DNA of 64,000 nt, from NCBI GenBank assembly GCA_013400155.1, contig VXBM01001088.1:9813-73812 (forward strand), in the 5' to 3' direction. Numbering within the stretch: the stretch's first letter is position 1; every line of letters starts with the position of its first letter. The position numbers and the translations under genes are program-made. This stretch comes from Helopsaltes ochotensis. Lineage: Eukaryota; Chordata; Aves; Passeriformes; Locustellidae. The notes beneath the pieces were generated by a model. That model saw only the letters and a program-made list of their open reading frames with translations. It was not told where the DNA came from and did no database searches. Below are positions 12,313-24,034 of the stretch, one piece after another.

Positions 12313-13581
12313 AATAGCCCTTCTCTAGGGCAGGGGACTTCCTAAAATGGTCTCAGAAAGCACAGATCACAGCATGGTACCTGTAGGCAGATTAGGGAGT
12401 TTGGAGTGTTAAAGCTGTGGCAAATTATGCAGAAAACAGGTTTGCCTTGGATATTGGCTGTAAAATACTTCCTCTTCACCTTTATTCTGACTTTTTTATA
12501 AGACAATATAAAAATGTTCATATTCAACAATACTGTTCTGTTTATTTAAGTAACAATAATTGAGCTTGCAGGCATTTCCTGGAGAAAGCCTTCTGGTGAG
12601 GAACTTTCATGTTTTAACTGCTCATTAATCCTCCTGTGAATATCCTGGTTTGACACCATGGATATTGAGGCTGCTACATGATCAGTTGAGACTATAATGT
12701 GATCACTTAATGGTTGGTTGTTATTTCTTAGTACTTAATTATGGCAAGGTGCTTGTTGTGTGTCATTAAAATTACTTCAGCATGAAAATTCCCATTATTT
12801 ACCCCCTGGTTCCCACTCATAATTCGTCTCATCACAAGGTGAGTTATTTTCCCCTCGTGCTCCTCACTCTTTACCTTGAGTTCTGTGTGCAGGTGAATCA
12901 CCTCTTGCTTGCTATTTTGCCCCAAAGGTAATCTATTCTTTTTTAAGCAAAGGGGGAGTGAAAGAGTAAGAAAAGTAAAATGGGGCTCATTGAGAAAAAG
13001 AGACACTTTACATGGTCATGAGGTTTTGGCGTGAGCCAGAGGGCTGAAAGGTGATCTGAGGAGCTGAGTTATCTATGACGCCTCTCTGAGAGCATGTTGG
13101 TACTCCTCCATTGCTGCTGGGATCATCTTCCCAGCTCACCTCTCAAACACGTTGCTCTTATGACTCCATCTTTCCCCTGCCTCACGGTCTGAGCCTGCAC
13201 CAAACAAAGCACCTTCTTTGCAGCGCTCACTCCATTCTCCGTGTAGCTGCAGCCTTCTGCTGCCCCCAGAATCTGACATTTTTTGCCTGCTTTTTCTTTA
13301 AGTTGCTCCTCAATCTTGCCCATGCACTGCTCCCCACAGTGCCTGGAAGGTCACCTCTTGCTAAAGTCTGCAAAAGTCACAGCTCTTCAATTCTATGCTC
13401 ATCATTCCTCTCACCTTTTTTGCTTGGCTCCTCCATTGGCCAAGTCCTTCCTGCTGCTCAGTTCTGAGGTTCCTCCAGGAAACATCTTTTGCTTGACATC
13501 CTGCACACCAAACCTCTGATCTCAGCTGAGGCCCTGAAAACACATCTGTTATGTCTATGAGGATGTGTAACGTGCACGTTA

Positions 13582-13970
13582 CAGGCTGGAGCCCCTCTAC
13601 TCTGGAGACAGCCTGGGAGAGTTGGGGACATCCAGCCTGGAAAAGAGAAGGCTCTGGGGAGACCTTCAGCACATTTCATCATTTGAAGGGGCTCCAGGAG
13701 AGCTGAAGAGCAGACAAGGATCTGAAGTGACAGGACAAGGGGAATGGCTTCCCACTGACAGAAGGCAGGGTTAGGTGGGATACTGGGTAAAAATCGGGAA
13801 GAAATTCATCCTATGAGGGTGGTGAGGGCCTGGCACAGGGTGTCCGGAGATGGTGGCCAGGTGCCCCTGGATGGCCAGGTTGGACACTGGGGCTTGGAGC
13901 AATCTCATCTAGTGGAAGGTGTCCCTGCCATGGCAGGGGATTGGAATGAGATGATTCTGAGATTCTGTGA
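13582..13970 (+). repeat. CR1 LINE fragment
   Basis: CR1 3' portion on the + strand: GGCTGGAGCCCCTCTACTCTGG at the left, GAGAAGGCTCTGGGGAGACC, GAGGGTGGTGAGGGCCTGGCACAG and a tail GATTCTGAGATTCTGTGA. Confidence 0.9.
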
Positions 13971-14196
13971 ACGGCAGAAATCTACATGTTTTTTTTTCAG
14001 CTGCTGTACATGGGTGTCTGCACTGCAGCCCTGTGGTGTGTGCTCTCTCCTGGATATCTAAAGGCTTTCCAAACACAACAGATAATTGGATCTCACTCAC
14101 ACTTATCTGCAGACCAAAGCACGGCACAGTTTTCTTTTCCTGTTTCAAAGACAAAATTTGCTTTGAATGTTTGTACCCATCTTTCCTACAGACCCC

Positions 14197-14290
14197 CTTA
14201 GAAGCACTGAAAGGTTGCAATAAGGTCTCCCTGGAGCCTCCTCTTCTCCAGGCTGAACAAACCCAAGTCCCTGAGCCTTTCCACATAGGA
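14197..14290 (-). repeat. CR1 LINE internal fragment
   Basis: The + strand carries AGGTCTCCCTGGAGCCTCCTCTTCTCCAGGCTGAACA, the complement of the CR1 block just upstream of the 3' UTR. It ends near the CCACATAGGAGAGG segment, 70 bp before the next reverse CR1. Confidence 0.75.
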
Positions 14291-14360
14291 GAGGTACCCC
14301 AGACTTGTGATCACTTCTCTGACTATAGAAAAAACCTCTGGGACTGCCTCAGAAGAAAAC

Positions 14361-14590
14361 ATAATCACAGGATGGTTTGGAGTGAAAGGGCACTTAGAGA
14401 CAATCTCATTCCAAGCCCCTTCCATGGGCAGGGACACCTTCCACTAGACCAGGTTGCTTCAACCTGGCCTTGAACACTCCCCAAATTGGGCAGCCACAGC
14501 TTCTCTGGGCAACCTGTACTAGTGCCTTACCTCCCTCACAGGGAAGAATTTCCTCCTGAAATCTCATCTAAGCATCTTCCTGTTGCTGCC
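14361..14590 (-). repeat. CR1 LINE 3' fragment
   Basis: Reverse CR1: ATAATCACAGGATGGTTTGG at its 3' end, then CCATGGGCAGGGACACCTTCC, GGGCAGCCACAGCTTCTCTGGGC and CTCACAGGGAAGAATTTCC. Confidence 0.9.
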
Positions 14591-15404
14591 AGTTTCACAG
14601 GCCTACTGAGGTGAGTCCCACCCTTTGGGATAGAGGCAATGCTATCCATAAAATATCAAGTAACCCATAGCCCATGCAGCCATTCTGGCCTGGCGCAAGG
14701 ATGGCATTTGAGGCTCCAGAAAGGCCATCACCACTTGCTCATTGCTGGAGCACAGTTCAGCCAAGGAATGCCTTTTCTTGGCTCTCCCTGGCTGTTCAGG
14801 ACTTAACCACCACTTCCTAATGCCAATCTCTGCACATCGTTAGCAAACATGTTGGCCATATCTGCAGCTGAGGCTGTTCCTTCAAGGTGGGTATTATTCC
14901 ACATGCCTATTAGTGTATTTATCTGCCAGTACCAAACACTAGCTGACTCACAGATTCCCAGATAATGTTTCTATCCATTGTTATTTCTAAAACACACAAT
15001 CCTGTTATAAAGACCTCTCTGGGACGTGTCTCGTTGCGGAAGAGCCCGCTCTGTTTTCAGTCTGCATTCTCAAACACAGTAGCAGCCAGGTTTGTGTGCT
15101 CAGGGTAGATCCTTTCAGCAGAGTCTGCACAAGACAGTTCCACTCTTTCTAAACCAGCATTTCTTGTTTTGGCAGGAGTCATCTCCCAATAGCTGTAAAC
15201 CTGCACTTGCAGTTGTGCTGAATGGGGGTGTTTTTTTCCATTCCTTTGCCTCACACCATTCCTCCTTGTCTGTCTTTGCTCAGACTGGACACTCACACGA
15301 TCATGCTGAGGAGAGCTCAAAGCAGTGGAAGAAATGTCAAAACCTTTTCTATATTTATTTCGTAGACCACAACATTTTACATTTAAGCCACATTTATTTA
15401 AACT

Positions 15405-15414
15405 GGGGGGGGGG
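15405..15414. repeat. G homopolymer (10 G)
   Basis: Ten consecutive G, then C and six A. Such runs are common sites of sequencing length error and affect any reading frame across them, including the antisense frame at 15057-15803. Confidence 0.85.
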
Positions 15415-16941
15415 CAAAAAAATGAAATCCAGCCCCTAGACTTTTCTAGATTATAATGAAAAACTGTTTCCTCCCAAGGGATTCCACAGTAATCTTCCTC
15501 TTGAGCCAAATGTTCTGCTTCCTTAAACCCCTGCACAGGGCTCAAATTGCAGTAGCCATCACTCCAAACTGTGCCACAGAGCCAAGCTTTTCCAGCACAG
15601 CCTGGAAGCCTAGAGATGCGAGACCCTCTGGGACTGTGAATGGGGTAGGAGTACAGTCTGCACCCAAGGCAACAGGATGGAACCAAAATACAGGAAGTCA
15701 GCCTCCATGAGCTGATGGTCCCTCCTTGCCTCCGACTCCATGAACTGTCATAAATCTTATGCAAAACAGTTGTATGGTACCATCTGTTTCCTACTCTGTT
15801 CACTTCTCTGTCCCTTTCCTTATGACCCCTCTGCCCTTACACACAGATTTTGCAATGACTCACCCAATGGGGCAAAGGCTGCTGCAGGTCGGCTCCCAGC
15901 AGTTTATTCCTCCCCTTTGTGCCACCCAAAAACCATGCCCTGGTGGTACTCCTCCCAATGGAGTTACACCATCTCTACCAAGGGAGGAACAAACACGCTT
16001 CCAAGGTTCTTTTACTCCTAAAATTGGTTTAATCCCCTGTTAAGCCCTGTTAATATGTAGGCATTGGCAGCTGTACTGCAGCTAAGTTGCATGAAACTAT
16101 TAATCTTGATTTAGTGCTCAGAGGTGCTGAGTAGTCATGTATAGCCCCAAATATTTCTCCAAGGTGGTTTGAGCTGCTTGGTGGAAGGGGAGAGGGTTGG
16201 AAGGGGAGATTTCTTACAACTTCAATTTTTCTATGATTCCACAGTTCTGCTTTCTTTATCCATAAGAATTCATCCCTGTATTTTGTGTGTTCTCTGTATG
16301 TCCATTCCCCTCTTTTAGGCATTTCCTACTTTCCAGTGCTATTCATGCAACCTCTAGCAAAATACCTGCTTCAACACTGTTATTATCCTGGGCTCTATTA
16401 TCCCAATTATACTTTGCCCAACTATTTTGAAGAGGTGTTTGGAGAAGTGGTTTCAATGTAAAATCAGTATCTCTTTACTGGTATGGCCTGTCACGACAGG
16501 AGGAAGCAAAATGTGTTGATATAATCCACAACCCAAGTTCCTTGTGTGCTGTTTCAACAGGCCACAGACCAGCCCATGGGGAAGTTCCCCTCTTCTTCAG
16601 CTGCAGGCACCAGTTTAACTACACATCCATTCCCTCCCACGTAAGTCAGCCAGACCAGTCATTCTCTTAATGACGAGTCCATGTATAAAAGTTTTGGAGA
16701 AACTAAAGTGTAGTTTCATAAACTTTCTATAATTGTAAGGCTCTATATCCCAGAGATTCCATAGCTAAGGAAACTAATTTAGCCTGAGGTAGCTGAACAA
16801 CAGGGTTTGCATATGTTCTGCCAACACAGTCCTTAGATAGTTATTAAGTTGATTTAAACCAGCATAACTTCACCCAGGGAAGCCAGCAGCCCACCCAGGT
16901 CACTCTTAGTGCTGAATGCTGCTGCAGCACTAATTTTACTT

Positions 16942-17231
16942 ATAGAATCACAGAATAATCACAGAATGGTTTGAATTGGAAGGGCCTTAAAGACCGACTC
17001 ATTCCACCTCCTCCCACGGGCAGAGACACCTTCCATTAGACCAGGTCGCTCCAGACCCCATCCAACCTGGCCTCAAACACTTCCAGGGGTGAGGCAGCGA
17101 AAGCTTCCATGGGCAATTTCTTCCTAATATCCTGTCTAACCTGCTCTATGGCAGTGGGAATCTGTTCCTCTTTCTTTGTCACTCCAGGCCATTTTTCAAA
17201 GTCCCACTCCAGCTGTCTTGGATCCCCTTTA
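16942..17231 (-). repeat. CR1 LINE 3' fragment (outer part of a nested pair)
   Basis: Reverse CR1 starting at ATAGAATCACAGAATAATCACAGAATGG. It continues through CCATCCAACCTGGCCTCAAACAC and the more 5' block around TATGGCAGTGGGAATCTGTTCC. It is interrupted at about 17232 by another CR1 3' end; its probable continuation resumes at about 17365. Confidence 0.88.
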
Positions 17232-17345
17232 TTCACAGAATATTTGGAATTGGTCAGGTTGGAAGCAACCACTGTGGGTCATCTGGTCCAACTTCCCTGC
17301 TCAAAAAGAGTCATCCTAGAGTGCATGGCACAGGATTGCATCAGA
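17232..17345 (-). repeat. CR1 LINE 3' fragment inserted in another CR1
   Basis: A second reverse CR1 3' end begins at TTCACAGAATATTTGGAATTGG and runs through CATCTGGTCCAACTTCCCTGCTCA. It belongs to a different subfamily (the ...GGTCATCTGGTCCAAC... signature) and sits between two parts of the surrounding CR1. Confidence 0.75.
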
Positions 17346-17364
17346 ACGGTTCTTCAATATCTCT

Positions 17365-17455
17365 AGGCACTGGAGGTGACTCAAAGGCCTCCCTGGAGCT
17401 TTCTCATCTCCAGGCTGAACAATCCCAACTCTCACAGCCTGTCTCCAGAGCAGAG
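17365..17455 (-). repeat. CR1 LINE internal fragment (continuation of the outer CR1)
   Basis: AAAGGCCTCCCTGGAGCTTTCTCATCTCCAGGCTGAACAATCCC is the CR1 block expected next after the outer fragment that stops at 17231, in the same orientation. Confidence 0.75.
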
Positions 17456-17894
17456 GTGAAGTACTATACTATGAAAAAGGAGCAACTCTCCTATAGCTGG
17501 CGGTATTCGACTGGTATGAAGCTGGAGCTCCCTTCAGCTCTTCCAGAGCTGGCCAGGCAATGCTCCAGATCCTAGAGCTTTATGGTACTGCTGTGCTGTG
17601 CAGTTTGCAAGACATCTCGAGGATGAGATATATGAAATGTTAGACAACATAATGTAATAGATAATTCCCATTCCTCAGCCACAGATACAGTGCACTTCTA
17701 CTACAACAGTCTCTAGTGTAAGTCTGGCTGTGAGCAAGCAAGGTGCAAGAAACTTCAGGGGCATCATCACTGAGGGGGTTGTATGAAAAAAAATAAGCTT
17801 TGAGAAACAATGTGCTACTGATGGAGTAGAGCCCAAATGCTATATTCAGGGATTTCTCTTCTTGTAAATGTCAGGATGAGGATATTCGTGCTTT

Positions 17895-18330
17895 CATAGA
17901 ATAACAGAGTTGTTAAGATTGGAAAAGTGCTTCAAGACCATTGAGTCCAACTACTACCCCAGCAATGCCAGGGCCACCACTAACCCATGTTCCCAAGTTC
18001 CACATCTACATGTCTTTTAAATCCCTCCAGGGATGGATGCTCTACTACTGCCCTGGGCAGCCAATATAGGGCTGGATAACCCTTTCCATGAAGAAAATTT
18101 CCTGAATATCCAACCTTAACCTCCCCTGGCATGACTTGAGGTAACTTTTTCTTGTCCTGTCACTTGTTATTTGGGAGAGGAGCTCAACCCCTATCTGGCT
18201 GCCACATCCTGTCAGGGAGTTGCAGAGAGCGAGAAGGTACCCCCTGAGCCTCCTTTTGCCCAGGATGAGCACCCCCAGCTCCCTCAGCTGCTCCACATCA
18301 GACAGGCTCCAGACTCTTCCCCAGCTCTCT
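17895..18330 (-). repeat. CR1 LINE fragment
   Basis: Reverse CR1 with CATAGAATAACAGAGTTGTTAAG at the 3' end. It has the subfamily signature CAAGACCATTGAGTCCAAC and, further in, CCCCCAGCTCCCTCAGCTGCTCC, the complement of the ORF2 C-terminal EEQLRELG region. The copy at 31.48 kb is of the same type. Confidence 0.9.
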
Positions 18331-20657
18331 TCCCTTTTCTGGACATGCTTTCAGAGTCTGTAACTTTTTGATGGTTTCTCTTTTCTACAGCATGAAATCG
18401 TGTTTCCAATAGCTCCTTCCAGTCCTGCTTGAGGGCTAATGGAGAGCTGGTAGACCAGCAGCACAGCACAGCACTGAAAGGCCACCAGCCTTTCTCTGTG
18501 GAGCTGGAGATGTGCAGCCCTGGGGCTGTTTTTGTCAGGAACACTGAGGAGTCAACCATAGAAAGGACTTTGCACTGACTGGCTTTTCAACAGCATGTTT
18601 TTATGTACAGCTACATCAGGTCTTCGTCAGGGGTGGCTCTCCTGAGACATGCTGTCTTCTTAGCTTCACCCAAGAGGCAGGTGCCCAAGCAACCTCATCC
18701 AGCCCTGCTTCATCCCCTGGCAAGAAGCAGGCGTACATTCCAGCACACATTTTTGACAGGGAGTCACCAAAACAGCCCTGGAGCCCAAGGTTGGTGTCTT
18801 CTGCCACTGCTGTTTCCCTGGCTGTAGACAGGGAAGGTGGTTTTAAGGCTTCAAGCAGCTGAGAAAATGGAGCTCAGTATCTTCTCCCAGACAGTTTATA
18901 CCATTTTAACATTTCTCTCAAGAGCTGGAAGGAAGCTACTTGATATGTGAGCCAGAGGGGGGAGAGAGAGCAGAGGTTGGGTATTGTACAGAGTCTCTCT
19001 CTGCTGCAGTTGGAAACACACCTGCATCCCTGGCGCAGTGCCTGACCTCCCCATAGTCCCTCTGATGGGGCCATGCCTGTTCCCAGGAAGTAAAAAATGC
19101 CATGGTACCAGGGACTGATCGGGGAAGGTGTTTCCACCCCAGATATGAGAGTCAGGCAGTGCTAGGCTGCATGTCAAGGGCAGCAGTCACGTTTTCCTGT
19201 AGCTGTGTCAGCGAGGGCTGGGCAGCACTGCTCAACTCCCAACAGAAAGGGCTGAGGCAAGGAAGTGTTGTGCTTCTGGAGCCTCTGCAAATGAGTTGGG
19301 GAAGAGGAGAAGACAGGGAGGCACAAATGCAATAGGATGTCCTTCCCTTCCTCCTCTTCCTCGTCAGTAGATCTCTCTAGGGAAGGTGAGGCCTCTTCAA
19401 ACATATGCGGCACCATCTGCCTGCCTGTCTGCACCCTCGGGATGGTGTTAGCAGGGAGAGTCTTGCACCCATTGCGGGGCTGCCAGGGCTCTTGCTCTAC
19501 CACACCACCAAGGGCACCAGCTGCTCCCCCAGCCCCGACATCAGGACAGGGAGTCACTGAGAACAGACACAGCAGAGATGCTTCTCCATGAGAAACGCAG
19601 AACGTCTAGCGTGGCCCTGAACAATGTGCAGCCTGTCTTCGCTGTTTGCTTTGGGGTTTGGTTTTGAATACACAAAAATGTCTTGCCTCCCCTTTTTTCC
19701 TCTAAAGAACACCCTGAATAATGCTGGCAGCTCTTCTCTTTTCAGCCCTTTCCCTGAGCTGAATGTGGGGAGGGTCACAATATCCTGGGCGATGGCAGTG
19801 ACTCTGAATGCCTTTCGTTATCCTTTTGCTGGGCTCCTTGTTGGAAGGAAGGAGGGAGACAGAGTTGTTTATAGAGCATCCAGGCTCTCCCCGACTGCAT
19901 CTAACTTGCTAATGTTGGTCAACGATCTTTCAATTACTTGCTACACTTGGGACTTTGCTCCATGCTTGAAAAAAAGGCTGATGTAGTTCACATGCTCCTT
20001 CCAGAGAGCAGGCTGGAACTGGATGATTCGTCTGTGCAAAAGAGTTGCTCCAAAACACAGCCTTTCTTTTTATAAATATCATGGTTTGAGCATGTAGTTG
20101 GCTTTTTCCCCGCAGCAAATTTACAATTCTGTATTGGTTTTCAAAAAATATCTGTCAGAGATGGCTCACTGAAATGATTTTTCTGTTCCCAAGACACGCA
20201 AGTTACTTTCTTTTGACTTTTTTTTTCTTTTTCCCTCTTTGTTCTTTGTACAATACTTTGATTTTCATTGTTGGGGGGCAGGTTATCTCAAAATATGCCA
20301 GGATTTTGGAGGAGTGGTTTTACGGAGATTATGGCTCTGGGCTTGGAGCCACACTTCCCAGCTCTGGCCCTAACTTTAATACCTGGGCTATATAAATCAA
20401 CATTTTCCCAAACACATACCTGGGTTTTGAAGTTACCCAACTTGAGGCTATCAAATGCTGCTCTTCAGAGTCTACACATCTTCCCCCTAAATCAGATGGA
20501 GATAAATGGGTCAAATCTTTCCATGAATCTCTTTTAGCACATGATGTCAAAATAGAAAATCTTTAAGAAAAAGAGCAGATAAACTACAAGTACCTTGGCC
20601 ACTGAGATGCTTTTTGCTGAACCTAGATGGACCCAGCAGCCTTCCTGATTCTACATA

Positions 20658-20704
20658 TGATCTTTAATGTCCCTTCCAACTTAAAACATTCTATGATCCT
20701 ATGA
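20658..20704 (+). repeat. CR1 LINE 3' tail
   Basis: A 47-bp remnant: GATCTTTAATGTCCCTTCCAACTTAAAACATTCTATGATCCTATGA. Only the extreme 3' end of CR1 is left. Confidence 0.85.
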
Positions 20705-21423
20705 AATACTGTTTATTTTGAATTACATGGAAAACCAAGCCTCAGACTTTTGTAATCACTAGAGTTCTTTCAGGGCCCTGCACATAACCCAAGTCCACAC
20801 GAGGTTTTCACAGTCTCACTAACCACCGTGTCCTCTATAGCTTTGGAAGAGTGCACTGTTTTTCATTTTCTTTCCTAGTTTCTGTGCTTCAATGGCGTTT
20901 TATTAATAGTTTTCCCATGTCCTAAAAATCTAAAGCAACTGTGCAGATGTAGTTATTATTCTGCTATTCATCATTACTGTGCCTGCAAATCTCTCAGACC
21001 TTTGTTCCCGGCAGCACTTGAGTTACTGTATTTCTGCCCCTATTAAGCATTTTTCAAAGGACTTTTAGCCATCCACATTTAAATAAAGGAAAAAGAGAGA
21101 TCAAACTAGACCTCTAGCAAACTCTGAATTTATACCTAAATGTGCTTAATAATTGGATTTCTGTTGTCAAACATGCTCATAGCAGGATTTCCAGTTGGGT
21201 GGGTAGAAAATAGAGGGTTTCTGTCCTTACTCCTGCCTTTCTGACATTTGCATAATCTTGGGAACTTGGGTGGAAAAGCTCTTGGGTATGAGGGGGACTT
21301 GTGCCAGTGTGAGGTCTGAGACAGGATCAAAGGAACCAAAACAAAACAAGGGTGAGTTGCTTGTGGGAAATCTGGAGAGGAAAAAAAATGAAACAAGTCC
21401 TTCAAATGACCCAGTGTTTTGAA

Positions 21424-21800
21424 GGAAGAGTTGAGGCTGTTCAGCCTGGAGAAGAGAAGGCTCCAGGGAGACTTCTGAGTACCCTCCTGTGCCCAAAGGG
21501 GTTACCAGAGAGCTGGAGAAAACCTTGAACAAGGGCCTGGAATGATAGGACAAAGGGGAATGGCTTCCCACTGCCAGAGGGCAGGTTAGAGTAGATATTA
21601 GCAAAAATTTTTCCCTGTGAGGGTGGTGAGGCCCTAGTACAGGTTGCCCAGAGAAGCTGTGTGTGCCCCATCCCTGGGAGTGTTCACAGCCAGGCTGGAC
21701 AGGGCTTGGAGCAATCTGGTCCAGTGGCCCCATGCATGGTGGGAGGTAGAACAAGATGATCTTTAAAGTCCCTTTTCAACCTAAACCATTCTGGGATTTA
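21424..21800 (+). repeat. CR1 LINE fragment
   Basis: CR1 on the + strand: GTTCAGCCTGGAGAAGAGAAGGCTCCAGGGAGAC, then GGAATGGCTTCCCACTGCCAGAGG, CCCTGTGAGGGTGGTGAGGCC and CAACCTAAACCATTCTGGGATT. The tail is mutated. Confidence 0.92.
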
Positions 21801-22754
21801 ACAATAAAACCATGTGGCAGTTTTATGTGTAGAGTTGCCTCACACACCTTTACAGGTAGCCAACAAGCATCTTGAGTGAATATGTTTTAGTCTGGGCATG
21901 ATCCTGTTCGGATTCAGACTACACTGGTGCTGCAGAGGTGAAGCACTCAGAGGTGAAGGAAGGAGGAGTTTTGGGGAAAATGGAAGGACCTTCAACAGAA
22001 GAGGCAGGGTGCAAGCTGCTGAGGATTTGGGAATGTGGGCAGAGGTGGCAGTGGGTGGAAACAGCAGGCTGGGTGAGGAGTAGAAAAACTGGCAATACTG
22101 GGTTACAAGATAATTGGAAAGAGATTCCTGATTCCAGGCCCTTGGCTGGAGAGTTACTTCTGAAATTCAGGACTCCCGTGAGCTCCTCTCAACAGCAGAT
22201 AAAAAGCCTGTACAATGCAGCATTATGCTTATGGTTTCATGTGATTTTTGACCTCTGATATCACCATGACTTTATCCATTTTGATAAATATACCATTGAA
22301 CCAGCCTCCTAGGACAGATCCACTGTTTACATGCCTGTGACACCCAGCTCAGCCATGACTCAGCCATCAGCAATGATGTTCTGACCTTATTAATATCAAT
22401 GTAAATCTTGTAATGCAGACATAATTTCATCCCAGAGGCCAATTCATTAATTAGCATGTCCGGCTGTCCTGTCATTGGGCATATGAAGTGGGTAGTAACT
22501 TGGCTTATAAACAGAGCAAATATGTGCTGAGTAAATATGAATTCAACTGCACACATAATGACAACAGATGGGGCCATAAATGTTTGGTAGCAAGAGTGAA
22601 CAGAGGTGAGTGTAACTCCTCATTCCAGACCTAATTCAGTGCTGGTGGTACTTGCTTGTTGTACTTGCTTGTTTATAGTTGTCTAAAATCAATGTCCATG
22701 GAAATGGTTGTTGAATTGGTTGTTTATGTCCCAAACTGCATAAAGTTGTGCGAG

Positions 22755-23045
22755 TCACAGAATATCATGGATAGAGTAACCTGAGTGGGAAAGGATCCAC
22801 AAAGACCATCGAGTCCAACTCCCAGCTCCACACAGGACACCCCAACAATCCCACTTTGTGCCTGAGAGCACTGTCCAAATGCTCCTGGAGCTCTGGCAGC
22901 CCTGGGGCCACAAACCCTGGGGAGCCTGTTCGGTACCTGACCACGCTCTGGGGGAAGAATCTCTTCCTAATATTCACCTAAACCTTTCATGACACAGCTT
23001 TAGCTGTTCCCTTTGGTACTGTCCCTGGTCACCAGAGAGAAGAGA
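22755..23045 (-). repeat. CR1 LINE 3' fragment, distinct subfamily
   Basis: Reverse CR1 with GTCACAGAATATCATGGATAG at the 3' end. Its body differs from the common copies: CCCAGCTCCACACAGGACACCCCAACAATCCC and CTCCTGGAGCTCTGGCAGCC. The same body occurs in + orientation at 40.44-40.71 kb. Confidence 0.85.
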
Positions 23046-23317
23046 GCAGTCACTGGAGTGTTGCTCTGATGATGTTATGTTTTTAGCTGTGATGCACAGG
23101 GCTCTTCCATCCCTCAAGGCAATCCCCTCCCTGTGTAGTTTGCACAAACACCATTGTCCTGCTGTGCCTGTTATCAGGAAAGGGTGTTTTAACCATTCTA
23201 GTACATCTATTATGAAGTATTTTTGGTTTTGAAATAAAAATAGCCCAGTCAGAACTCTGGGCTAACCTAACTCCTCTCCTTACAAACCATATTTCATGTC
23301 GGCAAGTTGCCTGTGAA

Positions 23318-23424
23318 TAAAAAACAAACAAAGAAACAAACAACACCAAAACCAAAAACCCAACAAACAAACAAACACTAAACAAAACCCCAAAACCCCC
23401 AAACTAAAAACAAACCAAACCCTC
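23318..23424. repeat. A/C-rich low-complexity tract (CAAA-like)
   Basis: About 107 bp almost free of T and G on the + strand, built from imperfect CAAA, CCAAAA and AACAAAC units. Confidence 0.9.
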
Positions 23425-23851
23425 AAATATTTTTGAACATATTTTGCATGTTAAAATGAAACAGGTAACAGTTAATATAACAATAATTATCTCCTGCAGC
23501 TAATATTTGATGCAGACAGTGCAGGGAGGGCAGTGTGATTACTAACAAGGTTAGGAAAGGATTTCTTCCCTTGTGCAACACTCACAGATGTTGCTCTTCT
23601 CCCAAGTATCTGAGATTGGCCACAGGCAGCTGATGAACGCTCTGTTAGCTGGCTGTTGGTTTATTGTGATGTCAGAATTCTCTCCTCCTGTTCTCATTCA
23701 TTGGATGATCCTTCTTAACTCTTTTTTAAAGTGATTTAAAGTTTGCTTGATAAAAGGCAACCTTCAACCACTCCACAGGTCTAATAATTTCAGTTATCTG
23801 GTAGAAAACCTTTTGATTCCCCAACTGCAAAAACCTTTTGAATTGCTAATT

Positions 23852-24034
23852 TCCCAGGTTGCCCAGGGAAGTTGTGGCTGCCCTATCCCTGGAAGCATTC
23901 AAGACGAGGTTGGACAGGACCTGGAGGAATCTGCTCTACAAGGTGGTGTCCCTGTCCATGGCAGGGGGTTAGAATGAGATGAGCTTTGAGGTCCCTTCCA
24001 ACCTAAACCATTCTATGATTCTGCGATTCTATGA
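23852..24034 (+). repeat. CR1 LINE 3' fragment
   Basis: CR1 3' end: TCCCAGGTTGCCCAGGGAAG, GACGAGGTTGGACAGGACCTGGAGG and a tail with three octamers, CATTCTATGATTCTGCGATTCTATGA. Confidence 0.92.

Noticed and set aside
23318..23424. A/C-rich tract considered as interstitial telomere-like repeat
   Set aside because: The units are irregular CAAA and CCAAAA, not tandem CCCTAA.
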